Positions 34,823 through 45,830 of a DNA stretch of 64,000 nt are shown piece by piece. This stretch comes from Ochotona curzoniae (lineage: Eukaryota > Chordata > Mammalia > Lagomorpha > Ochotonidae): positions 1,798,001 through 1,862,000 of the forward strand of contig NW_024467120.1 of NCBI RefSeq assembly GCF_017591425.1. Reading direction: 5' to 3'. Positions within the stretch are counted from its first letter, which is position 1. Each line of letters opens with the position of its first letter. The notes under the pieces are model-generated. The model did no database searches. It had not been told where the DNA came from and saw only the letters and a program-made list of their open reading frames with translations. Both the position numbers and the translations under genes were made by a program.

Positions 34823-35129
34823 CAAAGGAAGATCAAGCTGAAGATAGATCCTCCTACTCTCAGCCTGTAGCCAGAGAAGCTAACCTGAGCACAGGGTTAA
34901 GGTCACTTCAAGACTTGTATTCATCTAAAAAGCGTGCAGGAAGTTGAGTTCTTGCCCATGAAGACAAACTCCTTCCTACTGGGTAGAGGCAAGGGAAAGT
35001 TACATTCTCTGAAATCCTCCTGGGAGCCTCCTGCTCATCGTTCCGCCCGGGGCCTGTCCTGTCAGCATGGAAGGGAAGCGAGGGAGTGGGCAGCTGGGGT
35101 TTATGATGGGTATTTTCGTGTCAGCCTGT
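34823..35129. other. No feature seen
   Basis: Unique sequence with some CpGs near 35040-35080; not dense enough for a CpG island. Confidence 0.4.
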
Positions 35130-35660
35130 CGAGCACCCACGCACTGCACAAAGCATATGATATGTGGTATTTCATCCTCTGCTTGCTAACTGGCAGAGGG
35201 GTGTCCTTCCTTCCAAGGAGACTTGGTAGAGACCCAGACGCCCGTCTCCAGCTTCCGTTCTATCACAAGGCAGCCGCATACCAGCTTACTGATTTCCATT
35301 TGAAAGCCACGTGCACTGTCATTGACTTAAAACAACTTGTCTCTCCTCTGAGAACCGATTGTGGCGCGCAAGCTCAGCCTGTAGCTCTCCCTAAAGGCAT
35401 CAACAGGCTCCCTGCAGGGACTGCCAGAGCTTGCCACACCATTGTTTATCTAAAAACAGCGTTTTTATTATTGTCGCTCAATTAATCCAGACAGCGGACA
35501 CAAATTACTTTCACCAGCCATGTCCCCATACCGTGCCTGCACAAAAAATGCCAACGACTGGTCTAATAGCTGCTAATAAAATAAAAATGTGCCTTTGTCG
35601 ACTCCACAATTGCTATAGTCGTCACCCTTTCTTCTGAGATCTCTTTTTAATCTAATTACA
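35130..35660. other. Candidate conserved non-coding element
   Basis: Repeat-free, mixed composition, with retained CpG and TAAT-type homeodomain words: 'ttattgtcgctcaattaatc', 'ctaatagctgctaataaaat', 'tgcctttgtcgactccacaa', 'ctatagtcgtcaccctttct'. It contrasts with the repeat-laden surroundings. The 183-codon plus frame at 34934-35485 (the longest in the window) ends in this segment and has no domain. Conservation is inferred, not shown. Confidence 0.4.
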
Positions 35661-36501
35661 TGTAATATTTTCACTTTAGTAAAAGAACATTAACCTCAGG
35701 AATCAACAATTCTGTTCCCCGTTTGTTTATGAGCAACCACGCAAGGTTTTTCTGAATGTAAACTTGGGAACAGAGTTTATTTTCTATATACAAACTAGCA
35801 TATTTTTCCTTCTCAAGGTCAAAATATTATTGCCTGTAGGGTTTTTCCCTTCAATTTTTTTTTCACTAAAATTGCACAATCTGTCATTTCTTAGACACCC
35901 ACAGAAAGCCAGTCCTTAGTCACTTGTGGAAGAGAAGTTTCTCCCTGTTTATACTAACTGCTGTGAAAATGCTATTATACGCAAATGTTTCATCTGTTTT
36001 GCAAACATATGCTTTCACGTACATGCGGACTCACCGCAGCTGGGGGTGTCTGAAACAGGAAAGGCCCTCAGCGAAAGATGGAAAGGAAACGCCGGAAGCC
36101 ACAGGATCTGGTGCTTTGCAAAGTCAGCTTGGAAGCTTGGGTCACTTTCACATTTGCAAGTTCCATTTGCCACTGACAGAGCTACCACAGCGCTCTGAAT
36201 GCAAAGGGGCCTCCATCCGACAGGTGACTCTACTGTATGGCTAGACACATGGAGAAGCAAGGAAGGAAGGATGGGGCTTCTGCTCAGGTTTAGCGAGTGG
36301 TAGGTGAGCAATGGGAAACCAGATGGCCTGGCTCCCCGGCGGGTGTGGCACTGACACACAGCATCTCAGATTTGGCAGCAAGGAGTCCTCTTGTTCCTGG
36401 CAGTCATTAGGGCTACTCACGGTTTAAGTTTGGGTGTTAATGCTTAGTGTAGTTGCCTATCCTGGCTGGCAGCCATCTCCTATCACCCCTCTTTTACCCC
36501 C

Positions 36502-36502
<1 letters not shown>
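35661..36502. other. Unique non-coding DNA
   Basis: AT-rich, repeat-poor. Several overlapping frames on both strands at 35924-36359 without a domain. Confidence 0.45.

Positions 36503-36550
<48 letters not shown>
36503..36550. repeat. (AC)24 microsatellite
   Basis: Longest pure dinucleotide run in the window; generates the apparent 143- and 103-codon frames on the two strands. Likely highly polymorphic. Confidence 0.98.
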
Positions 36551-36553
<3 letters not shown>

Positions 36554-36987
36554 CTGTCTGAGTGTAGGGCTGGAATTTATCCAGGCCAAACATAAAAAAA
36601 AAAAATCTCTATGCTGGCACTCCCCTTCTTGTGGTCCCTGCCAAGTTCCCTGTTTCAAGTGTAGCCCAGGAACTAACATTACCTCACGTCTCAAAACTCT
36701 TACTCTGAGCAGGCTTGGTCTTGCCTGCTCCCTGCACTTTCTCTGGGGTGAGAAGAAGGGAATGATGCTTGGCACCATGCAAGGAATTCCTCTTCTTAGC
36801 CACAAGCAGAGGAATTACACTGCCAGGGTACAAAGGCCAAAGTCAAAGGAGCCGCTGAGGGCAAATAGAGGAGCCTGTGAATAGACTTGCCAGAAGCCAG
36901 AGTTCGTCCTTTGGAGCGTGTTTCTTGCTTGCTTGCTTGGTATGCGTTCCTACCGTCGTATCAGCAGACCTGGGAGCACAGGGTCAC
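36551..36987. other. No feature seen
   Basis: Unique sequence with a 13-bp A run at 36593-36605. Confidence 0.5.
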
Positions 36988-37090
36988 AGCCAAAGCAGTG
37001 ATTAAGGGCCCAGAGACCTGAACTTCAGACCCTGGCAAGACATTTTTCCCATTCACCTGGCACAAATGCATTGGCTTGGGGCACCTGCAT
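36988..37090 (+). mobile_element. Possible MIR fragment
   Basis: 'acagccaaagcagtgattaa', 'gggcccagagacctgaactt', 'cagaccctgg' resembles the MIR 5' half. Short and uncertain. Confidence 0.4.
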
Positions 37091-37629
37091 TTATCCTGCA
37101 TTTTTGCATCCTCCATCCTCGCCACAAGGAGTGTGGACTACTCTCTGCAAAGCACAGAAGGCTTCACAATCCAAAATCCTTTTGACTCCTGCCTGCATCC
37201 CTTCTCCATGAAATAATGATAAATGCAGGTGAGAGATGGGAGGTGTGAGATCAGTGAGTTAGAAACGGAGAACTCCATCCGGGACACAGTGTCGTTGGAT
37301 GTACTGTAAGCTGTTACTTAGGGCTCACCTGCTGTGTGTATGCCAACAAAAGAAAAGACGTTTCTTGCAATGTTATTACCCCTTAGGCTCAGGGATTTTT
37401 TTCAGGCTGATGATGTAGGTGGGTTGCTTTTCCCTCTCTGCCTGTGCTCACCTGTGAAACAGTATCACCAATGGAGGTTGCATGGTCTTCTACTGCACTG
37501 CCAGCCACCTTGTCTACCCACCTATTCTAGTCTACCTTAGGAAATCATCCTTGGGGGTCACATGGATGTTTCTCAAAGTGTGTGACTTTCCTGGAACTAT
37601 TCACCTTGCATTATTCTTGTGTGCTTGTG
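37091..37629. other. No feature seen
   Basis: Unique sequence. Confidence 0.5.
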
Positions 37630-37907
37630 AGATAAAGTCAGTTGAATAGAGAGAGGGACAGATGGACCGACAGAGCTTCCATTGGCTGATTCACTCCCCA
37701 GAAGGCCCACACTGGAAGCTAGGAATGCAATCCAGGTCTACCATATTGGTAACAGGAATCCAAGCACTTGATCCACTACTGCTGCCTCCCAGAGCTTGCC
37801 TTAGCAGAAAACAACAGAGAGTCACATGGAATTGGACCCAGTCATTCTGCCATGAGACACGGACATTCAAGTGGCACCTTAACTTGTAGGCTAAACGCCT
37901 GCCCCCA
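37630..37907 (-). mobile_element. Old CSINE-like SINE, minus strand
   Basis: 'gagagagggacagatggacc', 'tccattggctgattcactcc', 'aggaatccaagcacttgatc' and head end 'aggctaaacgcctgccccc'. Diverged. Confidence 0.7.
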
Positions 37908-38387
37908 TGTTGAATCGTTTAGCTGCCCTCTTTGTCTTACGTTTTGCTCTCTTGCCTTCTGAAACCACAAGGAAGTCAGCACTCCTAATCTCTCAAGATA
38001 CAGTCACAGTCAGATGTCATCTGGGTCCACATGTGCTTGTCTGCTATACAGAAGTTCCAGGCAGTTGCCATTTCTTTCGTGTTCTGCTAATTGACTTGGA
38101 GAGAAAGTCCTGTAGCCCAACACGAAGGCAGGTTTTCTGAGGCATGTTAAAAGTATCTGTGTTTGCATGGCTGATTCTTTTTAGAGTGAGGAAGAAGTTT
38201 TGGCAAGGACTCACGGTGTGGTAGCTTTTGAAGTCTTGGCAGCCTGGGAGGAGGGGTGGTCTGAGCCTTCACAAACCAGCGCTGGGCTTTTCTGCTTCAG
38301 CCTTGCCCCCCTCCAATGCCCTGAGCCTAGAGGCCCCCCTAGGCCTGCTTCTGGTCTGATGTCTTATCCTTCTCAAAGCTGACTGGT
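37908..38387. other. No feature seen
   Basis: Unique sequence. Confidence 0.5.
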
Positions 38388-38500
38388 CATGACAAGGATG
38401 TCCCCTAGAGACTGGGTGGTTTAAGCAGCAGGGATGGTTTTCTCACAGTTCTGCAATTAAGGGAGAAGGGCTGTGACCTCAGAAGTCCCTGCCCTGTCGT
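38388..38500 (-). mobile_element. MLT1-type LTR fragment, minus strand
   Basis: 'agactgggtggtttaagcag' and 'ttttctcacagttctgcaat' are antisense MLT1 landmarks. Similarity fades after about 38500. Confidence 0.6.
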
Positions 38501-38957
38501 GCTGTGCTCAGCATGGCCTGCGTGCTCAGTTTTGACAACTGCCAGCCCCACTCACAGCACTGAGCTGTGTGAACAAGATGGCTCCCACTTTGTGGTAGGA
38601 TTTCCAGACTGAGTGGTGGCTAGGAAGTTCTCTGCTCCATGGTTTGATACCTTTTCTGATAGCGTGATCCGGAGGTGGAGGAGGGCAGAGGTTTGCATGG
38701 TGCACTCCTGCTGCTGCACTGCTCCTGCTCCTCCTCCTCCTCTTATGCAATCAAGGAAGGGCATGGGAACCAGAGTAAGTGAAGGCAGGCTGAGGGCACA
38801 ACCTCAGTGGACCACTGGCTACCACCATGGCACAGAAAAATCAGCAGTGGCCACCCAGATTTTTCTGTCTGTGCATTGTGGATGGGTTTAGCAATTTCTG
38901 TTGCTGATCAATGTTCCTGCTGACCCCCAGAGCTACTAGACCTTGTCTTCATCTACT
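38501..38957. other. No gene seen; CTC-rich stretch
   Basis: A ctcctgctcctcctcctcct type run at 38721-38742. The 92-codon plus frame through it and the two antisense frames are low-complexity artefacts. Confidence 0.5.
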
Positions 38958-39200
38958 TGGGCTGTCAGGATGAAACACCAGGGACTGGGTGGCTTAAGCA
39001 CCAGGGACCTGTTTTTTCACGGTTCTGAAAGTTGAGAGAAATAAGATAAAGGCACCAGCGCACTGGGTTCCTGGAAAGGGCTTCCCTCTTGGCTGGCAGA
39101 AGGACTCCTGCAACTCCACCCTCACATGTCCTCTCCTTGGTTCCTGCTCGGGACAATTGTTAGAGTCCAAAGGTAGATCTGAACAGAGCATGATCACATC
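38958..39200 (-). mobile_element. MLT1-type LTR, minus strand
   Basis: 'ggactgggtggcttaagcac', 'ttttttcacggttctgaaag', 'ctcacatgtcctctccttgg'. A second MLT1 fragment in the same orientation as 38388-38500. Confidence 0.65.
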
Positions 39201-39455
39201 TCATTCTTTCCCTTCCAGGACTCTGCTTGATGTCACACCTGCCCCAGTATGTTTCTTTTTTGTGACCTACTTTCCACACTTCCCGGGTAGAGTTATACAA
39301 TGACTTGCTTGGTGCTTGCTTCTAGGGAATCTAGCCTAGGACACAAGAAACAGCCCAACAAGGTCCACTGGAGACTCAGAATCAACCCAGCTTCCCTGCT
39401 GCTTGTATAACTTCTCATTGTTTGAAAGGTCAAACTTCTCTGATCATTTCATGAA

Positions 39456-39519
39456 GATTCTTAGATTCAACGCATCTATATTCCTGTTGACTCTTAGATT
39501 CGAAGCATCTATATTCTGT
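39456..39519. repeat. 32-bp tandem duplication
   Basis: Two 32-bp units, 39456-39487 and 39488-39519, share 'cttagattc', 'gcatctatattc' and end in 'tgt', with a few differences between them. They lie immediately outside a truncated CSINE. Confidence 0.85.
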
Positions 39520-39524
39520 ATGAG

Positions 39525-39773
39525 GATTCACTCCCCAAGTGACCGCAATGACGAAGATCTGAAGCCAGGGGAAGATCTGAAGCCAGGAGCTTACTCTGGG
39601 TCTCCCGTGTGGGTGCAGGGTCCCAAGGCTTTGGGCCATCCTTGACTGTTTTCCCAGGCCACAAGCAGTGAGATGGATGGGAAACGGGGCTGCTGTCATT
39701 ATAACCGGTACCCATATGGGATCCTGGCGCATGCAAGGCGATGACTTTGGCCACTAAGTTACCACTCCTGACC
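39525..39773 (-). mobile_element. CSINE lacking its 3' tail, with an internal 18-bp duplication
   Basis: Starts abruptly at 'aggattcactccccaagtga' without the tail region, and reaches the head at 'gccactaagttaccactcct'. Within it gaagatctgaagccaggg (39553-39570) is repeated at 39571-39588 with one change. Confidence 0.85.
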
Positions 39774-40314
39774 TGGAGAGAGGAGTCTTAAATTCCATCC
39801 TCAGCAAAGCTCTTGAAGAATTAGCCAGTTCAGAGGTGGAAAATAGTAGAATGTGTTCTTTTCTCTTTCCCTTTTCTCCAGAGTGAGTGGATTTTGTGCT
39901 TGTAAGGGTGTTTTAACTAACTTCTGATGAGGAAAAAAAAAAAAAAAAAGAATAGGAACAGGGTAAAATTAAAGCCTGCTGCAGCAAAGCAGAGCCAAAG
40001 CAATTTCAGGAAAGTCATGAGATGCCTATAGCAAGTTAAGAACAATGCACTTGCTGTTCTGTGAGTAAGCCAGCAAAGCAAATCGAGGCTGGAAGAGACT
40101 CATCTCTCATCCTAATTCGGGGCTGCGTTTGGGTCTGGATTCATGAGAACCTCTCTGGAAGCTGATGAGAGAAGGGGGCTTTATACATAATGAACCATTA
40201 TTATTCCAAAGCTGGTTCCTGGGTCTATGCCACAATCCTCCCATGGGGACTTAGGGACCCCAGTGTGAGGAGGGGTGAATGGGGAAGACACTAAATCCCT
40301 TGGTCTCTTCATCA
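39774..40314. other. No gene seen; A run
   Basis: Unique DNA with an A run at 39932-39949 not attached to a recognised SINE. Confidence 0.5.
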
Positions 40315-40378
40315 CCCAGCACAGTGATTTGCATGTCACAAATGCTGCACAAGTGCTCACTGATGATGATTGAATCAT
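40315..40378 (+). mobile_element. MIR/L2 3'-end fragment
   Basis: 'cacccagcacagtgatttgc' and 'agtgctcactgatgatgatt' match the standard 3' end of MIR/L2. Confidence 0.55.
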
Positions 40379-40974
40379 GGAAGTTGCTCTAGTCTCTGTA
40401 ATTCTCCACTGTGAAGATGGAGGATGGGGAAGCTGCTAAGAAAAGAAATAAACAGAATCCTCTTTATTTCTCAATCTCTTTTGTTGTGTATGTGTTAATT
40501 TACCTCCTTGGAATGGCAGAGAGAGACAACAGGGCTGATCAGGTTGAAATTCAAAACCAGAAATGATGTGTAGATCTCCCAAACAGATGACAGGGATTAC
40601 CCGAGCCATCATCCATTGCTTCCCAGGGTAAATATTAGGGAGCAGAATTGGGAAGTGGAAATGAGATTCTGAATTCAGGTGCTCTGATGTAGAATTCAAG
40701 TATACTAAACAATGGCTCAGCCTACTCACCACAATGCCCACCAGTTTCCATCTTTCTAAACCTAGAATTTGATATGCTATTAAGATGTGTAACCAAGGAG
40801 ATGGAGAAGGAAGTATTGCTTAAAGCAAGTGGTCCACACTTCACTGCTTCCACATAAGGAGTGAGAAACCACTTTACTGTTGTGGAGAAGAACCTGGAGC
40901 CTGTGACCTGGGGCAATATCTTACTCCACTGTTTTTGTTGTTGTTGTTGTTGTTTTTGTTTTGTTTTGATTTTG
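40379..40974. repeat. Unique DNA with (TTG)n run
   Basis: A ttgttgttgttgttgttg type run with T-rich flanks occupies 40931-40980. The rest is unique. Confidence 0.6.
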
Positions 40975-41082
40975 TTTTTTAAGCTGTCTGACCTCAGGCA
41001 ACTTATTTGATCTCTTTATGCCTTTTCATTGACAAACTCGCAATATTGACAGAACTTATTTCATGGATTTGTGTCATGGATT
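40975..41082 (+). mobile_element. MIR, plus strand, interrupted at right by CSINE
   Basis: 'tctgacctcaggcaacttat', 'tgatctctttatgccttttc', 'tcatggatttgtgtcatgga' follow the MIR core. A CSINE then inserts. Confidence 0.7.
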
Positions 41083-41408
41083 AAAAAAAAAAAAAAAGAT
41101 TTGCTTTCTTTGTATTGGAAAGGCAGATTTGCAGAGAGGAGAGATCAAAAGATCTTCCATCCACTCTTTCACTCCCCAAATGGCCTCAGTGGCTGGAGCT
41201 GAACTGATCTGAAGTCAGAAGCCATGAGCTGCTGGGTCTCCTGTGTCAGTTCAGGGTCCCAGGATTTTAAGTCACCCTGTTCTGTTTTCCCAGCCCATAG
41301 CAGGGAGCTGGTTGGGAAGTGGATCAGCCAGGACGCAAACTCACACCCAAATGGGACCCTGGTGCTTGCAGGTAGAGAATTAGCCAATTGAGCCATCATA
41401 CCAGCCCC
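41083..41408 (-). mobile_element. CSINE inserted at a MIR, 13-bp TSD
   Basis: A run, 'agatttgctttctttgtatt', 'aagatcttccatccactctt', 'aatgggaccctggtgcttgc', head 'gagccatcataccagcccc'. Flanks: tgtgtcatggatt (41070-41082) and tgtgtcatagact (41409-41421). Confidence 0.9.
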
Positions 41409-41421
41409 TGTGTCATAGACT

Positions 41422-42094
41422 TTGTGACAAATAAACCAGTCAACAAATGGAACTGACTTCAGTATCCTCAGCTTCAAAACTGACATTCAACCAAATGTGA
41501 ATCAGAAATACTCAGAACAATAAAACTGCACTGAACATGTACAAAGCCTTGTCATTATCCCTTAAACAATGTATCCTAGCCGCTCTTTACATTGCATTAG
41601 ATGTTGTAAGTCACATGGAGATGATCTGCTGTACACAGGTGGCTATGCCTATGTCATCTGCAAATACCACATCCTTCTGTAAAACGGACATGAAGACCCG
41701 TAGACATTGCTGTCTGCAGAGCATGCCACCACCAATCCCCTGAGGACACTTGGGATGGCTGTGTCACCACAGGTCCCAGCACACCATGAGTATTCTTTGC
41801 TTGGCTATTGTTACTGTCCCATTGTGTCATTCAGCAGGCAGAGAACCTTGCACAGATTGTATTTGACAACAAAGTCTGTGCTTTACCTTGTGAACTACAC
41901 CCAAGATAACATACTTGACAAGTTGCCTTGCCCAAGTTCTCTCAAACATTGAAGTTTATGAGACCATGGCATGGTGTTAGCTTCTTCTGGATCCCAACAA
42001 AACAGTAATTTGCAACATCAGAGCTGGTCCCAGCTGTATAGGGAAATTTGGAGGAAATGAATTTAGGACATTTCGAGATTCCAAAGACTTGGAG
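41422..42094. other. No feature seen
   Basis: Unique sequence; the 68- and 81-codon plus frames at 41537-41952 have no recognised domain. Confidence 0.5.
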
Positions 42095-42430
42095 TATTGA
42101 GTATGTGGTTAGGACATCAATTGGGAAGCCGGCATCTCAACAGCCTAAGCTGGTTCTTAGGTCTTAGTTCCACTTCCAATCCCAGCTTCTTGCCAAAGTA
42201 TGCACTGCAAGGAAGCAGAGGTTAACTGCTTAGGTCTCTGCTGGCCATATGGGAGACCCGACTGAATTCCAGTCTTGTGGTATCAGTAGAGCCAAACCCA
42301 ATTGTTGAGACAGTAAATTAGTTGATGGAAGATCTGTGGTTTTCTTTCTCTTTCTCTTTTTTTTCTGTCTCTCTTTCTCTCCCTCTTCCACTTTCTATCT
42401 ATCTTTGTCTACATCTTTACACCACCTCTA
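42095..42430 (+). mobile_element. Old CSINE-like SINE with CT-rich 3' tract
   Basis: 'atgtggttaggacatcaatt', 'aggtctctgctggccatatg', 'ggagacccgactgaattcca', 'agttgatggaagatctgtgg', followed by a pyrimidine tract (ttctctttctctttt type) to about 42430. Confidence 0.65.
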
Positions 42431-43119
42431 TTTTTACATATTTCTTTAGCTTACAGACAGAATGAAACCAAATATGTTAAAACTTTAAAAAGAACTTTAA
42501 GAATTAGGAGAGGAATATATGAAAGAGATGGGGTAGATATTCTTTTCTGATTAAAGAAATCAAAATTTCCTTTTTTTCTCTCAGAAAATTTAAAACTCTA
42601 GGACTCAAGAGTGGCATACTCTGCTATTGAATAGTAAAAACAAATCAAATACCACAAATAAATCAATCCATCTTTTCTCTAAAGAACCAAAGGTCTGAAC
42701 TGCTCGATACACATCTGAACCACATTGCCTTGGGTCAAACCACTTCCTACGAAATGAACTGTGGAGAGAGACCAACATTTTCTTATGTTTTCATGTCCAG
42801 AATGTGTAGGAGAACAAATTGCTTTTCAGTTCTTCTGATTTCACAACCTTATTTCCTGCACCTGAAAATTCCAAGGTAAGTTCCTCTGGGTATATCCAGG
42901 AATTATTCTTTTTGTAGATCATCCATGAGGTTCAGTAAAACCAGGCTTGTCAGGTGGGTCCCAGTTAGCCAACATGAATCTTTGGGCCATTTCCAAGGCA
43001 TAGCTCCTTGCCCAGCTGGCTTTTCAATCTTACATAAGCATCTATTCAGCTATTATGTCTGCTTTGTTCTGGGTATTAAAACACGTAGTTGGAAGAAGAG
43101 GCAGCGGCTTTAAAAAGAC
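42431..43119. other. No feature seen
   Basis: Unique AT-rich sequence. Confidence 0.5.
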
Positions 43120-43320
43120 TTCAATGGATTTTCAACACCTTTTAAGTGGAATATTCCATACATATAGGAAAGTACAAAGATCACCAGTACATAGCTCAGT
43201 GGGCTATCTCAGAATGGATGGCTCTGTTTAAATGCAACTCAGGTTAAAGAACAGAGCGTTATCAGCACCCAAGAAAACTGCTAATGTTCCCCACAATGGA
43301 CTTTTTTTTCCCCCTCCAAG
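43120..43320 (-). mobile_element. Possible L1M 3'-UTR fragment, antisense
   Basis: 'ccatacatataggaaagtac', 'aaagatcaccagtacatagc' and 'aagaacagagcgttatcagc' resemble an antisense L1M 3' UTR. Diverged. Confidence 0.45.
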
Positions 43321-43369
43321 AAATTAATTCCTATGGATCAAGCAACGTTTAACCCCGAACATGTCATCT

Positions 43370-43730
43370 TAGAAAATAACATAGAAAAATATCTCTATGA
43401 ACTTGAATTAATCAGAAGATTCTGCAATGGAAGTATAAAACACTAACAATAAAGAAAAAGCAACATGTAACTTCTTCAAATTTGAGCACTTCTGTTCCTC
43501 AAAAGATAAAAAAAAAAGACACTAAAATAGTAAAAAAGCAATTTGGAAGAAATTATTTGCAGCACAATGACTCCTATCCAGAATGTGTAAAAACTACACA
43601 TTGCTAAGAAAAGACTACAAGCCAATGACATGATCAAACACCTCACAGACAAACAAAACTGAAGTATCAAATGAGTAGTTTAAAGATACCCATCCTCATG
43701 AGGAAGTAGTGAATGGACATTTTTCATTTT
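43370..43730 (+). mobile_element. L1M ORF2 3'-end fossil, plus strand
   Basis: 'atagaaaaatatctctatga', 'ctgttcctcaaaagataaaa', 'agcaatttggaagaaattat', 'tatccagaatgtgtaaaaac' and 'aagtagtgaatggacatttt' follow ORF2 order. No open frame left. Confidence 0.7.
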
Positions 43731-43959
43731 TAAAAATTAAAGGCTACATCTGGCATTTTGCTGTAGGAATGAAATTTACTATATAGTCTTAAATTCTAAA
43801 AAATTGTTTATAAAACAGAATACTAAATAATAGTGAAGATAAATATAATTCTATTGCATAAGAATATATAGAATATTCAAAACGAAAGTCAAATGAAAGT
43901 AGTCAGACTTTAAAGACTATTTAACATATTCTAATTATATACAGTCCAAACACAGGTAA
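43731..43959. other. No feature seen
   Basis: AT-rich unique sequence. Confidence 0.5.
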
Positions 43960-44255
43960 AGCTGACTTATGATGCTGTGCGTTGGCTGGATCTAATGGGA
44001 AGTTCTGAGGTCGTTGTGTTATCACCCTGGGAAAGGTCTGTGGGACCTCTCTGCTTCCTGTCTAGGGATGTGATCTCTTCACATCATTTAGGATCCCACC
44101 CTTATGACACCTTCCACCATGAGAGCTTCACCAGAGACAAGCCAGCACTGACACCTTGCCCTCAGAACTCTGCAACTGTGAGCTGAACAAACTTTCTTCC
44201 TAAATAAAGTAACCCAGCTTTAGATATTTCATTATAGTAAAAACAGACTCCCACA
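43960..44255 (+). mobile_element. MST/MLT1-type MaLR LTR, plus strand
   Basis: 'cttccaccatgagagcttca', 'gaactctgcaactgtgagct', 'aataaagtaacccagcttta' (with LTR polyadenylation signal) and 'gatatttcattatagtaaaa' follow the MaLR LTR order. Confidence 0.7.
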
Positions 44256-44419
44256 CAGAGGCTGACAAATGGGTTTGTGTAATAAATCCATTACACCAAT
44301 TTTTTAAAATGTAATTTTAATTGGACACAATCATCCTTATTTGCTTAAATAATATCTGTGAGTAGTTTTGTGCTACAACAGTAGTCTAAATGATCCTCAA
44401 AATAAAAAAGATTTATAAT
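44256..44419. other. No feature seen
   Basis: AT-rich sequence; could be the 3' UTR side of the minus-strand candidate retrocopy at 44420-45220. Confidence 0.3.
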
Positions 44420-45220
44420 CTAACACTTGACAAAGTTTGCCAGATCCTCTTCTGAAAGATTTATTCTTGTGACTTTCACATTTGGAATCACTGTACGTGG
44501 TAGTGTGTGTTTGGGACCATAATTAATTTTTCTGTATGGATTTGCAGTTAAGACATTACCATTCACTGAACAAACTGTCCACTCTCCATGACTCTCTGGT
44601 GTCATAAATCAGGCATGCATACGGCTCGGATGCATTTCTGGAGTTTTCCATTCATTCCAAGCAACCACTTACCTAGCTCATGTCCATGGCCATTGAAAAC
44701 CTGTTTTACTTGGGATATGTTTTTTTCTTTACTTTTGACTCTCTTTACATAGTTAATTCAGGCAAGAAGTTTCAATGGCTACAGGAAAGCGGGTAAGACT
44801 ATTATTTCCACATTGTTTTTGTCATGTCATCTTAGCATCTTACTTCTTTCTTCATCAAGATTGTCTACAGTATTCTTAAGACCTTGTATGTCTACATCAA
44901 TTTTAACATCAACTTGTCACTCTCTTCTAAATAACCTTCTGGGATGTGGATTGGTGTTATCCTGCCTCTAAATCAAATTAGAGATTTACCTTTATTTCTT
45001 GTTTTTTTACAATAATGAGTCCTACAATCCAGGAAAATCATGTGTTTTAAAATTTATTTCAACTTTATTCGGTGTCTTTTGATGGTATGTAGACCTTCTG
45101 ACTGACTTTTTTCTGCATATTTTGATAAGCTTGTCTCTAGGTTTCTTTTACGTTATAATTTGTGTCTGCATATGTTTGTATACTGGAAAGAAAGAATAAA
45201 CTAGCAACTAGTAACTCACC
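44420..45220 (-). pseudogene. Candidate decayed coding tract (unrecognised retrocopy)
   Basis: On the minus strand several stretches read like protein in alternating frames. The clearest is the 61-codon frame 44605-44420, ending at a stop with charged and hydrophobic mix (it ends LSEEDLANFVKC). Upstream pieces (about 44960-44850 and 45110-45060) also have coding-like lysine/glutamate-rich composition broken by stops and frameshifts. I do not recognise the parent gene. It may equally be AT-rich DNA with accidental frames. No poly-A or TSD is clear. Confidence 0.25.
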
Positions 45221-45449
45221 AAATATCAAGCCAAAATGACAATATTATGGGAATTTAAAATGTTAATTCATGTTTCAGGAAATAGAGAAATTTGAGTGGA
45301 AAAGGAAATGAAAAGCCTGGTCAAAATGTAAAACTTGTTACACATGGCATGGGTATGAACATACTCATTTGGATATCTATTCGTGGGTTTTAAATACTCG
45401 CTCATAAGGACTCCTGTATTCATAGTGTTTTTCTAACTAAAACAAAATT
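45221..45449. other. No feature seen
   Basis: AT-rich unique sequence. Confidence 0.4.
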
Positions 45450-45830
45450 TCTGGGGAAACTAACTTATAAAAAGAAACAGGTGCATTTTAAGGATGGTTT
45501 TTGGAGGTTTACAGGTCAAGATCAGGTGGGTCCCACTGGTGTGGCGTCTGGTAAAGGTTTTCCTGCCTACCCAGACCTTAACACTGCAGAACATCACATG
45601 ACAAGACAAAGTATGCGTGTGTATCTGTCTAGATTCCTGTGGTCTTACAAAGTCACCAGGATTTTATCATGAGACCTCCATGTTAATGTCATCATTCAAT
45701 CCAGTTAGTTCCCAGAACCCTACCCGGGCTTAATTTTGCATCCTTTTAGTACCATGAACATAAAACCTGAGGTCCAAGCCTTTATTTACACATGGGTCTT
45801 TGGGAGGCATTCATCATCCTAACTAATTGT
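45450..45830 (-). mobile_element. MLT1/MST-type LTR, minus strand
   Basis: 'ttggaggtttacaggtcaag', 'gtggcgtctggtaaaggttt', 'cttacaaagtcaccaggatt', 'ataaaacctgaggtccaagc' follow an antisense MaLR LTR order, diverged. Confidence 0.55.

Noticed and set aside
35040..35100. CpG island or promoter
   Set aside because: Only a handful of CpGs over a short stretch; too sparse and short.
34934..35485. The longest open frame in the window (183 codons, plus strand) as a gene
   Set aside because: No recognised domain, no splice sites or promoter, and its second half coincides with the candidate non-coding conserved segment. A chance frame of this length is expected in 64 kb.
36453..36884. A 143-codon frame with a threonine/histidine repeat
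   Set aside because: Translation of the (AC)24 microsatellite.
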